A DNA stretch of 64,000 nt from Erythroxylum novogranatense (GCA_029891385.1 CM057224.1:28661005-28725004), one strand, 5' to 3'; positions 1 through 12,058 are shown, counted from the stretch's first letter. Program-made: numbers and translations. Notes: a model not told the origin generated them from the sequence alone.

Positions 1-180
1 AAGGAAGCAGTTTGGATCAAGAAGTTCATTACTGAACTTGATCTGGTCCCTAGCTGTGGTGAGCCCATAGGATTGTATTGTGATACAATGGGGATAATGC
101 GCAGGCAAAGGAACCAAGGTCTTATCGACGATCCCAACTCGTACTTCGCCGATTCGGGAGATCATTAGTCGAGATGATAT
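1..180 (+). pseudogene. RNase H C-terminus of copia pol (element A)
   Basis: Frame 1 reads KEAVWIKKFITELDLVPS, the conserved RNase H tail of Ty1/copia polyproteins. The reading then breaks around base 90, where B still encodes the CDNNGAIAQAKEP-type motif in frame. It is the remnant of the domain that degrades template RNA during reverse transcription. It runs into the polypurine tract near 303-314. Confidence 0.8.
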
Positions 181-314
181 CCCGATAGAGAATTCTACGA
201 GCAAAGTGTTCTTTGTTCGCTGACAAAGCCATTGTCACAGGAGAATTGTGATTCTCATGGACTCGCTTATGGTATTGGATACTAAGGCGATTGGCTTTAG
301 GTCAAGTGGGAGAT

Positions 315-2241
315 TTAGAAGTACAAGTCGACTTGTACTCTTGATAAGTCGACTTGTTCTTGAAAAGTACCGATAAGTCGACTTGTACATTGGATAAGTC
401 GACTTATTCAAGGATCGGCATCGTTTATTTGTGCCCTAAAGGTAATCCCTTTAGTGCTTTTATTCACAAATGTATGCGCATGAATGAATAAATAAAGAAA
501 AGGCATAATTCATTAATTTGATGTTCATGAACATTGTTCATGAATTGATTGGATCTTTAATCGATTAATGAAGTCCATGATATATGACATAGCATGAAGG
601 AAATTATGATGTGATCATACTATCGAGATTCCTATCATGTGCAATTGTATCAAGATTCAAATTCTCCTAGTCATAGGATTAATGAGACCGGACATCATTA
701 ATCCGGATAGACTAGCATATGTCATACTCCTTGATTGGATCAAGCAGTGGATCTCAGAAACTGTAAATATGAGATATTTAGAATTGACATGTGGATGCTT
801 ACTAGCGGTAGTAAGTTCATTGGATGACCGCCATGAGATCATCACATGGATATCTTATCTAAGTGTCGGTGATAATCTCATCATAGCAATGGTGCAAGTA
901 TCCTTGACCGAGGTACTCAAGGATATCTTGATATTGATTCATGCTTTGACTCCATTCCTTGTTGCCTTCGAGAGGTAACTCATGGGTGGTGCTTGGGTAC
1001 AGCTTGAGGTATTCAAGATAATTGAGTAGCCAATAAAGGATTCACCACTTACGGATTAGCGAAGAGATACCCACGGCCTCTTGTCGATCATTACTCGAAA
1101 ATCTCGGCGAGTGAATATGTCATGAAGAGTGTCTTCATGGACATATAGAGTAATGAGTCCTAGACGAGATCTGTTATCACTGGGCTAGACTCGGTCTAGT
1201 AAGAGTTGACGCTTGACCATACTCATAACCAAGTGGGGTATAGGATGGTGAAAGGACGAATTGCACGGTAATTGTCTATATGGAAGGGTTTGTGATCCGG
1301 TTCTTGATGAATACATCAAACCGATTACTTTCCGGCCAATTAGGGGTCATGATGTGTTGCTAGATACCGCTCATGACTTGCTCGATTAATTATTAATCTA
1401 AGTGGCCAACATAACCGGAGCCTAAAGGGTCACACGCTTAAGAGTGTCTCGAGAAATCAGAAATAGTAATTGGACGAGTTCCAATTATGGAGAGCATTAG
1501 ATTAAATGGATCCCAATGGGATTGGGATATGTCCCATGAGATCGCGACATCGATATTGCTAAGAAAGGTTTAGAGTCGTTTGAAAGATTTGGGGCCCTGG
1601 AGGTTAGGGACCAGCCCAGCTTGGATCGACCTTAGCATATATATTCTAATTAATTAATTAAGTAAATTAATTAATTAATTATTATATATATAAGTGTACA
1701 AGCACGTTGGAAAGTGGGAGGAGAGGATGAAACTTTGAAAAGTCAAAGTTTGTTTCTTTTTCATTTAATAAATGAAAGGCCATTAAGCTCCCACATGGCA
1801 CCTTCTTATGGATTGAATTTTTAAGTGTTAAAAACAACATAAGAGGGTTTTTGAAGGAGGTGACCGTCGATGATGCTTAAGGATGGAGGAGAAGAAAATT
1901 TCCTTAAGTGTTAAGGAAAGTATGAAAGTGATTTTTCAAGTCTTCCTTCTTCATCATCATCATTTCTCTTCTTCTTCCAAGAAAGGTTTCAACGTGCTCC
2001 TCAAGCTCTCCGGATGAGGTAGGGTCTAGCAGCTCTTAATCTGTTCTAGCTATTCCCGGTCAAAGGGTTTGACTCGTTAGGTTTTCTCGATCTCTGCGTG
2101 GATCACCTTTAGAGATAGTCTCTTTGGCTATTTAGGTTGATGTCTTCATACGGATACTGGATCCTGGTTCGGGAAGGTCCCGGAACAAAAATTTTGTTTT
2201 CATTGCGGTACATGCGATGTACCTCCCGGGATTTTCCTACA
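315..2241 (+). repeat. 3' LTR of copia element A
   Basis: It starts right after the tract GTCAAGTGGGAGAT and ends CCTACA at 2241. It aligns along its length with the B LTRs (2701-4541, 12059-13916), including the long block around 600-1000 and the TTAA-rich tract near 1650-1682. Unlike B, its 5' end carries about 100 extra bases of AGTCGACT repeats, and the expected leading TG is missing. Confidence 0.82.
321..412 (+). repeat. Array of four AAGTCGACTT palindromes
   Basis: Four copies of the self-complementary word AAGTCGACTT lie about 20-30 bases apart. The first is the core of an 18-base perfect palindrome at 321-338. The array sits at the 5' end of the LTR of A and is absent at that place from the LTRs of B. 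Confidence 0.85.
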
Positions 2242-2700
2242 GTTTATTGATAAAAAATGTTGAGTGTTTACCCATTTGATTCATTCACTAAAGATACCTA
2301 CAAACCATGCCTCGGTGGGAGGTCACATTTCCTATCATTAAGTGGACTTATCCTTAAGGAGACCCAAACCATGCAAGATCTAGGATCCATGCCCTCCGAT
2401 GGGGAGTAACACTTTACCACATGCAAACAGGCCATCATTTGGAGACCGTGGACTCTCACAGGAGCATCCTCTCCCACTCAATCATTTTGGGTTTTAAGTT
2501 TTAAATACCATCTTGTCTAGATACAATTTATTATCCATCCTATATTGTTTCATTATATATCTCATACATAATGAATGCATGGCAAAGCCTAGGGTTGGCA
2601 ATTTTCTAAATGACATGCAATCACGCAATATCACATATTATAAGCATTCATTTCTCCATTCATCACATGAACTAATAAAGCCACTTTTGATTGTCCATCC
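2242..2700 (-). other. Untranslated leader fragment of copia C, between insertions A and B
   Basis: No coding signal. Removing B with one copy of its CATCC duplication joins this stretch to 13922 onward, which is the leader of minus-strand copia C. It is best read as the continuation of that leader. That A also lies in C is inferred. Confidence 0.55.
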
Positions 2701-4541
2701 TGTTAGAGTAGTGCCCTAAAGGCAATCGCCTTTAGAGCATTTTGTACATAGTTGTGTACATTCTTGATAAATAAATAAAGAAAGGCATATTTCATTAATT
2801 TGTTGTTCATTATTTATGAACTGATATTGATCTGTAATCAATCAAATTAATGAAGTCCATGATATATGACATAACATGAAGGAAATTATGATGTGATCAT
2901 ACTACTGAGATTCCTATCATGTGCAATTATGTCAGTATCTAAATTATCCCTAGTCATAGGATTACTGAGATTGGACATCGGTAATCTAGAAAGACTAACA
3001 CATCTCAAGCTCCTTGATTTGATCAAGCAGTGGATCTCAGAAACTGTAAATATGAGATATTTAGGGTTGAGATGTGGATGCTTACTAGAGGTAGTAAGTA
3101 CATTGGATGACTTGCCATGAGATCATCACATGGATGTACTATTCTAATGTCAGTGATAATCTCATCATAGCAATGGTGCAAGTATCCTTAGATTTGAGGT
3201 ACTCAAGGATATCTTGGATGCTGATTCTGTGCTTTGACTCCATTCCTTGTTGCCTCACAGAGGTCGCTCATAGGGTGGTGATTGGGTACAGTTTGAGGTA
3301 TTCGAAGGTAATTGAGTAGCCAATAGAGGATTCACCACTTCGTGATAGCGTAAGATGATACCCATGGCCTCTTGTCGGGGTCATTACTTGAAATCTCGAT
3401 CGAGTACATATGTCATGAAGAGTGTCTTCATTGACATATTTAGTATTAAGTAATGAGTCCCGGACAATAACTGAAATCACTGACTAGATTTGACATAGTC
3501 GGTCTAGTGAGAGTTGACACATTGCCCATACTCATAACCAAGTGGGGTATAGGATGGTGAAAGGAAGAATTGCACCAGTAATTGTCTATGGAAAGGTTCG
3601 TGATCCGTTCATGATGAATATAGATTCATTCACAAATCAATTACTTTCCCCAATTGGGGTCATGATGTGTTGCTAGATACCGCTCATGACTTGCTTAGAT
3701 TAAGTGTTAATCTAAGTGGCCAACATAACCGGAACCTAATGGGTCACACGATAAGAGTGTCTCGGAGAACTCAGAAATAGTTTTGGACAGTTCCAATATA
3801 TGGAGAGCAATCGGATTAAATGGATCCCGATGAGATCGAGATATGTCCCGATGAGATCGCGACATCGATATTGCTGAAAAACGTTTCCGGGGGTTTTTCC
3901 CATACCGGGACCCGATAGGTCGGTAGGACCGACCCCAGTGTGATTGGACCGCTTCAGCAATATATATACATATATATATATGATTAATTAATTAATTAAT
4001 TAATTAATTAATATATGTTGAATACGTGGATGGAGGAGAGGAAGCATAAGAAGCTTCCATTTATATGCTTAGTCATTAATGAATTTAATGGCTAAATGAC
4101 AAAAACAAAAAGGTGAGATGATGATGCTCGTTGATGATGAATAAGAAGAAGGTTTTGGAATAAAACCTAAGGTCTTGAAAGAGCATCTTCGTGGGTTTTT
4201 TAAAGAAAGAAGAAAAAGAGTTCTCCATCTTTCAAGCTCTCCAAAATCATCATCTCCAAGCTTCATCCTCCTTCCTTCTCCATCATTAATCAAGCTCTCC
4301 ATAGAACAAAGGTAAGATCTAGCAGTCTTTAATTTATTCTAGCTATTCCCGGGTCAAAGGGTTTGTCCCGGTTAGGTTTTCCGATCTCTGCGTGGATACC
4401 GTTAGAGACGGTCTCCTTTGGTCGTTAGGTTTGACTTTGTTATATATACACATGGATCCTGACTTTTGGGAAGGTCCCGGAACAAAAAAATTTGTTTTCC
4501 GCACCGTGGGCATGTGATGCTCACACCAGGATTTTCCTACA
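2701..4541 (+). repeat. 5' LTR of copia B
   Basis: Paired with 12059-13916; same TGTTAGAG start and CCTACA end. It contains a TTAA microsatellite near 3980-4012 whose length differs between the two LTRs. Open reading frames inside it on both strands are not genes. Confidence 0.95.
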
Positions 4542-4542
4542 A

Positions 4543-4555
4543 TGGTATCAGAGCC
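4543..4555 (+). other. Primer binding site of copia B (initiator tRNA-Met type)
   Basis: TGGTATCAGAGCC lies one base after the 5' LTR. It is the standard plant copia primer site complementary to the 3' end of initiator tRNA-Met. Confidence 0.93.
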
Positions 4556-5661
4556 ACTTGTGTCGTATATAACAACGAAACCATGACTAGGTCGGAGTTG
4601 CCTATTGCTTGTGATGATGATGCATGTTATATATGTGAATTTCGAATTCAGTATAGAGATCATGTTTTCGAAATTTTCTTGCCCAGATATGTTCACAAGA
4701 TGTTTTTGTATATGTCTGTGGAATCTTGGAATTTATCAATTTGATTTGATATGGTTTTGCTAATTTATTCCCTAATGTTCTGGTTGCTGTCTTTGTACAC
4801 ATTCATTGGACAGGCATGCTTATAAATTCGATAATAAATTGTAGAAAATTTTTTTTTTGGATTTTCTGTCACCAACATATCTCTAAGATGTTTATTAATG
4901 TCTATGAGAAAGGAAAAATGTTTTCGAGGTGATTTACTATTTATTTGAGAATTTATTGTGTGCTGCTGGGAATAACTGTGTTGAGGAACACAGATTCTAC
5001 ATTGGCTTTGTTGCTGAGGTTGAATGAGTTTTTGATGGAAATAAATCCTGAAAAAATTCATGGAGTATGTTGTGAACATGTTGTAACCTCTGTAATTTTC
5101 TCAGAATTTATTGAAATTGTTTCAATGGGTTTTTCAAGCAAAACACAAAGCTTGGCAGTTTTGAGAAAGTTGCTGGAGCTGTTTTGTTTGGAATGAGAAA
5201 TTGTGTAATTTTCAGTTACAATTCCTAGGATCATTTTTAATGTGATTAAAAATGTGTTACATTGATTTTGTATGCTTGCAAAATTGAATTTCTTGAAATT
5301 AGGTTTCCAAACAATTTTCGGATGTCAAATGTGTCTCATTAGCGTCTCGTTAGTATATTCCCTTATCTTGATTGTTTTGGCCGTCAAAAATTTTGTGACA
5401 GGTGCCGAAATAGTCTTGATAAAGTGTAGATTACCTAGAGATACTTAGGGTGATAATTTGATATTCTCAAATTATTTGGAAATCTAGATGAATAAGAGTG
5501 TATTCATCAATTTCAAGTTACATGTATAGTTTGACTATATATGGTAAGCATGGTACAATGAAAGTGTTTCATTGGTACATCATAATAAAGGATATTACAC
5601 TTGGTATTGTGAATTTGATTACACGGATTGAGAAATTAGCCGATTAGAGAGCAGGCCAAAT

Positions 5662-5873
5662 TCCAGTCGACTAGAACATGCACCAGTCGACTGGAAAGTG
5701 GATTCCAGTCGACTATAATATGTTCCAGTCGACTGGAAAGTGCACAGTAATCAATTCCAGTCGACTAGAACATGTTCCAATGACCGAACGCACAAAGAAC
5801 CTATAGTCAATTAGCACAAGTTCCAGTCGACTGGCACATGCACCAGTCGACTAGAACATGCACCAGTCGACTA
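5662..5873 (+). repeat. Leader array of eight CAGTCGACT palindromes
   Basis: Eight copies of CAGTCGACT, several within the 12-base palindrome CCAGTCGACTGG, spaced 20-65 bases, with repeated linkers such as GAACATGCAC. The array lies in the untranslated leader about 1.1 kb after the primer site and 0.8 kb before gag. Confidence 0.85.
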
Positions 5874-6083
5874 CAACAACATGCATAGGTGGGATGATGG
5901 ATGATTTTAGGTATAAACTCAATGTGATTGATGAAATACCCTAAATCATTCCATATAGTCATGGTGACTATAATCCTATCGCTTGGAGAAGAAGAAGATG
6001 AGACCTGAAAACCCTCAAATAATATGAAAATTAACGCCTTCCATTAATATGGGGAGAACCATAGTTCTTATAGAGTTGGGTTG

Positions 6084-6475
6084 TTGGGCAAACCCAAGCT
6101 CACTCTATACGGATATGTTCGAACCATAGAAAATGAGATTTTCAGATTAATGGGTCGGTTTTCACTAGAAGCGTTGATTTGTTGAGCAAACTCAAGGTCA
6201 ACGTGGACAGAGGCGAAATTGGGTAGTGTACATCAGATGTACACGCATCAAGAGTTGATGACCCAATGTGTGTGCATACATCAAAAGTTGATAGCACTAG
6301 TCGATAGTTGCACCTAAGATGGAAATAGTATGATTGATACCTACCGATTGAACTAAGGTGGCTTGTTGGGCAAACCCAAGGTCATTTTTTAGGAATGTCG
6401 GATTTCTATCTATGATGCAATTGGTATGACCGATACCTACCGATTGAACTAAGGTGGCTTGTTGGGCAAACCCAA
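6084..6475 (+). repeat. Four repeated leader hairpins upstream of gag
   Basis: TTGGGCAAACCCAA (stem TTGGG/CCCAA, loop CAAA) occurs at 6084-6097, 6366-6379 and 6462-6475. A variant TTGAGCAAACTCAA at 6182-6195 keeps full pairing through two compensatory changes. The last two lie in a ~96-bp tandem duplication (about 6335-6510). The position just before gag suggests an RNA-level role. Confidence 0.65.
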
Positions 6476-6664
6476 GGTCATTTTTAGGAATGTCGGATAT
6501 CGACCCACTAGGACATTATGTCATAATTTTTCTTGGATTCGTTATGAGGGTAATGGATTCTTTGAAACTAGTGGGAGCCATATGCATATCATGCAAGTCC
6601 TTATGATTATGCATCTATTCCTATTCTAACATTCTTTCTCTCTTTTCCCTATAGGTTATTGAAG

Positions 6665-7498
6665 ATGTCTTCTAGTGTGAATCTTCGCTCACTAATGGAT
6701 TCCAACAAATTAACTGGACCGAATTTTCTCTATTGGCTGAGAAATCTGAAAATTGTTCTCAGGTTTGAGGAACTGGGATATATCCTAGATGTTCCACTTC
6801 CTGATCCACCTGCTGCTGATGCTTCTGATGTAGATCAGAAAGCATATCGAAAGCATCTTAAAGACAGTGACATTTATACCTGCATTATGCTTGCCTCGAT
6901 GTCACCAGAGCTGCAGAAGCAGCGTGAGTCTATGGATGCTCATACCATAGTGTTTCATCTTAGGGGAGTCGTTTGATGAGCAAGCTCGGTGCGAAAGGTT
7001 CGAGACCTCGAGGCTACTCTTCACTACTAAGATGACTCGAGGTTCATCTGCAGCAAGATGCACCAAGATGAATGGGTATATTGAGAGGTTGGCCGCCTTA
7101 GGTTTTGTCATGGATTATGAATTAAGTATTGACTTATTCGGTTGGATTGTCGATAGTTATTCACGGTTTGTGTTAAACTATCGGATAAACCAAGTATCCA
7201 CGACAATCCCTGAGTTGATCAATCTGCTCAAGAGAGCAGAGCAAGCTATCAAGAAGGATAGTAAGCAAGTGCTTATGATGGACTCTTCTTCTGGTTCAAA
7301 GAAAAGGAAGCGAAGAAGAAAAGGTCTAAGAAACCAAAAGGAAGTGCAGCGAAGAAGAAACCAAAGAGATCGCACTAAGGAACTTGCTTCCATTGTGGCA
7401 AGATCGCCACCGAAGCGGAACTATAAGGTCTATCTGGAAGAATCAAGCGAAGAAGGCATCGATGCCTCGACTTCTTCGTATGTTTGTCATCGAGGTTA
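6665..7498 (+). pseudogene. Gag of copia B (frameshifted)
   Basis: The ATG at 6665 opens MSSSVNLRSLMDSNKLTG, a copia gag start of the UBN2 type with the usual W (LYWLRNLK) near residue 22. Gag forms the cytoplasmic particle that packages element RNA. The frame breaks near 6950 and resumes at about 7032-7499 (ERLAALGFVMDYELS, then a Lys/Arg-rich tail). The nucleocapsid zinc knuckle begins CFHCGK at 7385-7402 and then loses its frame at two places where CTG-like triplets appear collapsed. Some of this damage may be sequence error. It cannot encode a full Gag as written. Confidence 0.8.
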
Positions 7499-7512
7499 AC
7501 ATCGCTTCGATC

Positions 7513-7925
7513 ATAACATATGGGTATTAGATACCGGTTGTGGCTCACACATATGCAATGATATGCAGGGCCTCGTGGACGATGAGATGACTCGTGAAGG
7601 AGAGGTGGACTGCGTGTGGGAAATGGAGCAAGAGTTGTTGCATTAGCCGTAGGCACTTACTTTTGTCACTCCCCACCGGGCTTGTAATTAAATTGGATGA
7701 TTGTTATTTTGTACCAGTATTAACAAAGAACATATTATTCTGCTTCTTGTTTAAATAGAGTGGTTTCTATTTGACTTTTAGTCACAATGGTTGTTCTATT
7801 AGTTTGAATGGAATGCTTTATGGTACTGGTACATTATGCAATGGAATTTACATATTAGATATGTCACATCCAATTATGAATGTCAATGACACGAAAAGAC
7901 ATAAACGAGATAATTTAAAATCAAC
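7513..7925 (+). pseudogene. Protease region of copia B pol (broken)
   Basis: WVLDTGCGSHICND at 7521-7562 is the copia aspartic protease site (D-T/S-G). The frame is lost about 60 codons later, where the GNGARVVALAVGTY-type motif continues in another frame (7616-7660). Stops follow. The domain would normally cut the Gag-Pol polyprotein. Confidence 0.75.
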
Positions 7926-8863
7926 TTACTTATGACATTGTCGTCTTGGCCATATAAATGAGAGACGCATAGCTAAGCTTCATAAGAATGGAAGTTTAGG
8001 GTCATTTGATTATGAATCATATGACACATGTGAATCATGTTTATTAGGCAAGATGACTAAGTTACCCTTCAAGGGAAAGGGTGAACGAGCGACTGGAGTA
8101 TTAGACCTAATACATTCAGATGTATGTGGTCCGATGTCCATCCATGCCAGAAGTGGTTGTCTTTACTTCATTACCTTTATCGATGATTATTCTCGATATG
8201 GGTACTTGTATCTGATGAGATACAAATCTGAAGCATTTGAAAAGTTCAAACAATTCAAAAATGAAGTAGAAAACCAACTTGGGAAAAGTATCAAAACATT
8301 ACGATCCGATCATGGTGGGGAATACTTAGACCAAGAATTCTTAGATTATCTCAGAGATAATGGGATTTTATCTCAATGGACTTCTCCTTACACACCACAG
8401 CATAATGGTGTGGCAGAAAGGAGAAATCGAACCTTGTTAGACATGGTACGATCGATGATGGGCTTTGCAAAGTTACCTAAATCCTTTTGGGGTATGCAAT
8501 CGAGACAATTTGCTTACTTGCTAAACAGAGTTCCATCAAAGACATTGATGTTACTCCATATGAGATGTGGACTAACAAAAACCCTATCTTGCTCATTTGA
8601 AAGTTTGGGGTTTTCCTGCTTATGTGAAGCGGACACAGTCAGATAAGCTTGATGCAAAGTCTGACAAGTGTTTGTTCGTAGGATATCCTAAGGAATCAAG
8701 GGATATCGCCTACTACGCCGAGGAACAAAAGGTGTTTGTTTCAAGCATCTGTCTTTTTAGAGAAAGAGTTTCTTTTACAAGAAGACAAGGGAGCAAAATT
8801 GAACTCAAGAAGTTCAAGATGCTCGAATGCACGCAGATCAACTACTCGAACTCAAAATCGTAA
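7926..8863 (+). pseudogene. GAG-pre-integrase and integrase of copia B
   Basis: The zinc-binding HHCC region shows LGHINERR and CESCLLGK (about 7936-8050). The integrase core is open from 8053. Catalytic D, D and E lie in HSDVCGP, RSDHGGEY and NGVAERRNRT, the residues that join element DNA to the chromosome. A frameshift near 8560-8600 moves the downstream part (VWGFPAYVKR, then KCLFVGYPKES, a copia signature) into another frame to 8863. Most of the core looks intact, in line with a young element. Confidence 0.88.
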
Positions 8864-9045
8864 CTCATACAGATGAAGTAATAATTCAACCTTCTACTTC
8901 ACACGAAGTTCGTAGGTCACGTAGATACGCCTGCTTCAGAGATATGGATTTCGTGAATGAACAGAATGACGATTGCTCATAGAAGATAATGAGCCTACTA
9001 CCTATGAAGAGGTTCTCAAGAGTTCAGAGTCGAGAAATGGCTTCA

Positions 9046-9926
9046 TGCCATGAAGTCCTAAATGGATTCCATGTATGAAAACCAAGTATGGACTTTGGTT
9101 GATGCACCGAATCTAATAAAACCCATAGGGTGTAAATGGGTTTTCAAAAGAAAACCGACATGGATGGTAATGTAATTACCTATAAAGCAAGGCTTGTGGC
9201 TAAAGGCTTTCGTCAAAGACAAGGAGTTGACTACGACGAGACCTTCAGCCCAGTAGCAATGCTTAAATCCATTAGAATACTCCTAGCCATTGCCACTCAT
9301 TATGATTATGAAATATGGCAAATGGATGTGAAGACAGCTTTCCTAAATTGAAATCTAGCTGAGGATGTGTATATGACACAACCTGAGGGCTTCACCTCCT
9401 ATGATGGCGAAAAGGTATGCAAGCTTCAAAAATCCATCTATGGATTGAAACAAGCATCCAGGAGTTGGAACATCCGATTTGATGAGGTAATCAAAGAGTT
9501 TGGTTTCTCACAAAATGCAGATGAATACTGTGTGTATAAGAAGGTTAGTGGGACTGCAATCGTATTCCTTGTGCTGTATGTAGATGACATATTATTACTA
9601 GGAAACGATGTCTCGATGCTACAATCAGTCAAGATTTGGTTGTCCAAATAATTTCCCATGAAAGACCTTGGTGAAGCAACTTATATCCTAGGGATAAGGA
9701 TCTATAGAGATAGATCAAAAAGATTGCTTGGTCTTTCACAATCAACGTACATAGACAAAATGCTGAAGAGGTTTAGCATGGAGCAATCCAAGAGAGGGTA
9801 CCTTCCCGTGACTCATGGGATAACACTCTCGAAATCTATGTGTCCTAAGACACAAGATGAGAGGATGCGCATGAATATGATCCCGTATGCATCTGCGGTT
9901 GGATCTATCATGTATGCTATGCTATG
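9046..9926 (+). pseudogene. Reverse transcriptase of copia B, N-terminal part
   Basis: Copia-type RVT_2 domain: KWVFKRKTDMDGN, then YKARLVAKGF, then QMDVKTAFLN, SIYGLKQASRSWN and the catalytic LYVDDILLLGND (near 9575-9605). A stop after TAFLN (9349-9351) stands where glycine is usual. A second stop near 9648 breaks the reading, and the domain continues as MKDLGEATYILGI. The solo LTR insertion at 9926/9927 cuts the last part. It would synthesise cDNA inside the particle. It is broken as written. Confidence 0.9.
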
Positions 9927-11410
9927 TGATTGAGCCAAATTTATACTATAAATTGGCCCTAATTTCTTAAGTGATTATGCACTTGTTGACTCCTAATTCA
10001 TGATTTTTGTGCTTAAGTTGGGTTCTCGTATTGAGCTTTTATAATTTGCATATTGTCAGTATTTTGTTGTCATTTGATATTAATTTCTGCATAATTTTTA
10101 TTGGGACAATTGATACTGCAAATGTGTTGTATTTTTTTTTAGGAACAATGGAGTCAACAAGAAAAAGTCAATATGCCGTGAGAAGCCATCCATTCGTTAG
10201 AGCGAACCAACGCAGCCATTCGTCGCGACAAATTTATTAGTATAAATTAATTCGTCGCGACGAGTTACCATTTTTATGCGTCACGACGAACTTTATTCAT
10301 TAGTCGCGACGAATGTCGGATACCCGGCCCTTAAATGGCAAATTTTCGCACTGTTCCGACCCGGCCCGCTTACAGCTCCTATAAAACCTTCCATTTTAGG
10401 TTAAAACACAGGGCCGCATTCCCGAGGTAGCTCTCCATCTTTCGTCTTCTCTATTTTTCTGATAGGTTTTGTTGCCTCTGTTTTGCAGATTCGGCGCCAC
10501 CTCCAGACGACGTCCACCATCACCATCTTCATCTCTTCCATCGTTCATCGCACTCACTCTCAACTATTCGTCGTTGGAGTCATGGACCGAGGTGATATTC
10601 CAGCAGTGATGGACTCACCCGGCATCATGCTAGGCTAAGGGTCCTGTCTCCCGAAGATGTAGCAACGGTCTGAGTTCCATGAGCTTCAAGGGGTAATCGA
10701 TCGCTGTTTTGAATTTCTGTCATGGTTTTGTAACAACTCTGAGTTGGAGATTGCATTGTATGATCGAATGAATCTTGCTATAGTTTAGTAGGATGTTAAA
10801 CTTTGATCTATGTTAAGGATTGGTTTGTGTTGAATATTGTGCCTGAATACATGAAGTCTCATGTATATCGATCGATTTTGCATTAATTAACCTAATCGCC
10901 TAGTTGTGTTTGGTTGTTGGTTATGTTATTATCGATTGATTTATTGCATAAATCATTTCATACCATACACTAAGGGTTTTAACAAGTTTTAATTTATCGA
11001 GTTGATCAATTAGATCTTGGACTTAACGAGTTGTTAAGGTTGTGTTTTCGAAACTTAGTGGATTTCAAACCCCGACTTTTATTTTGAACGAGGATGACCC
11101 GAGCTGTATTTTCAGGAGAACTTTAATTAATTGTTTTCAATCTTAATTATTTCAAATTGTCTTGCCTTTCAAAAATCTCAAAAATATTTATTTCATACTT
11201 AGCTTTCTTTAATTTTAAAGATCAAGCCAAAACCCCCTTTAATTGCTTTAATTGCATGCATCATTAGACTAGGCTAGTGTTAAGATCAATTCTACACTGG
11301 TTCCTTGAGAGTCGACCCGAGGTTGCACCCTGTGTTGCAATTCTTGGTATAAATTGATTTTGACCGGTTTCCAATGATCAATCTTAGGATTGAACGATAA
11401 GCCGCGATCA
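9927..11410 (+). mobile_element. Solo LTR of Athila/Tat-type gypsy, nested in copia B
   Basis: It begins TGATTGAGCC, ends GCGATCA (TG...CA) and is flanked by CTATG at 9922-9926 and 11411-11415. Removing it with one CTATG copy restores the reverse transcriptase frame exactly. Its 3' end (GACCCGAGGTTGCACC, then TGCAATTCTTGG) matches the LTR end preceding the tRNA-Asp-type primer site at 20335, which fixes its class. It has no internal region or second LTR, so it is a solo LTR left by LTR-LTR recombination. It is younger than B. Confidence 0.9.
10216..10311 (+). repeat. Array of GTCGCGACGAA words
   Basis: Four copies of the palindromic core TCGCGA in CGTCGCGACGAA-like words, one with CACGACG, inside the Athila/Tat-type solo LTR and spaced about 25-40 bases. 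Confidence 0.75.
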
Positions 11411-11415
11411 CTATG

Positions 11416-12010
11416 TACGAGACCCGATGTATCATATGCTCCAAGTGTTACGAGCAGATACCAATCGGATCCTGTGAGGGTCATCTGGTAGTATCAAGAA
11501 TATCCTTAAGTACTTGCGAAGGATAAGGATGTTTTCTTGATATACGGGATGGAGATCTCCGGTGAGCGGGTATACAGATGCCGCTTTCAACTGATAAGGA
11601 TGATTCCAAATCCCAATCAAAGTTACGATTCACATCGAATCTACGGGCGCCGGTTGGAAGAGTTCCAAACAAGAGACGATTGCCGATTCAACAACCGAGG
11701 CAGAGTATATTGCCGCTTCAGAAGCAGCAAAAGAAGCCGTTTGGATCAAGAAGTTCATTACTGAACTTGGTGTGGTTCCTAGCAGTGATGGGCCCATACA
11801 GTTGTATTGTGACAACAATGGGGCTATTGCACAGGCGAAGGAACCAAGGTCTCATCAACGATCCAAACACGTACTCCGCAGATATCACCTGATCAGGGAG
11901 ATCATTGGTCGAGGTGATGTGTAGATAGAGAGAATTCCCACAGAGCAGAATATTGCTGATCCGCTGACAAAGCCATTGTCACAAAAGAGTTTTGATTCTC
12001 ATGTACTCGC
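11416..12010 (+). pseudogene. Reverse transcriptase end and RNase H of copia B
   Basis: The reading resumes after the solo LTR with TRPDVSYA, the usual copia sequence following YAMLC. It then shifts frame several times. EYIAASEAAKEAVWIKKFI (11707-11762) and CDNNGAIAQAKEP (11809-11847) are the RNase H signatures. The domain ends near 11925 (REIIGRGDV followed by a stop). An ADPLTK-like tail follows in broken frame. Confidence 0.82.
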
Positions 12011-12043
12011 CTATGGTATTAGATATCAAGGCGATTGGCTTTA

Positions 12044-12058
12044 GGTCAAGTGGGAGAT
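12044..12058 (+). other. Polypurine tract of copia B
   Basis: GGTCAAGTGGGAGAT directly precedes the 3' LTR, the usual place for the plus-strand primer. The same tract precedes the LTR of A near 299-314. Confidence 0.85.

Larger units (their letters stand above)
1..2241 (+). mobile_element. Copia element A, 3' end (internal tail plus 3' LTR)
   Basis: The first ~314 bases match the RNase H tail and polypurine tract of copia element B (compare 11728-12058), followed by an LTR ending in the same TTTTCCTACA. The 5' part lies outside the window. The next five bases, GTTTA, would be its target duplication. The LTR is the same family as B but clearly diverged, so A is a separate insertion. Confidence 0.85.

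Noticed and set aside
637..978. Open frames of 60-117 residues inside the copia LTRs (for example 637-978, 2893-3120, 4343-4696, 12251-12478)
   Set aside because: They recur because the LTRs are repeated, show no domain, and frames on both strands overlap.
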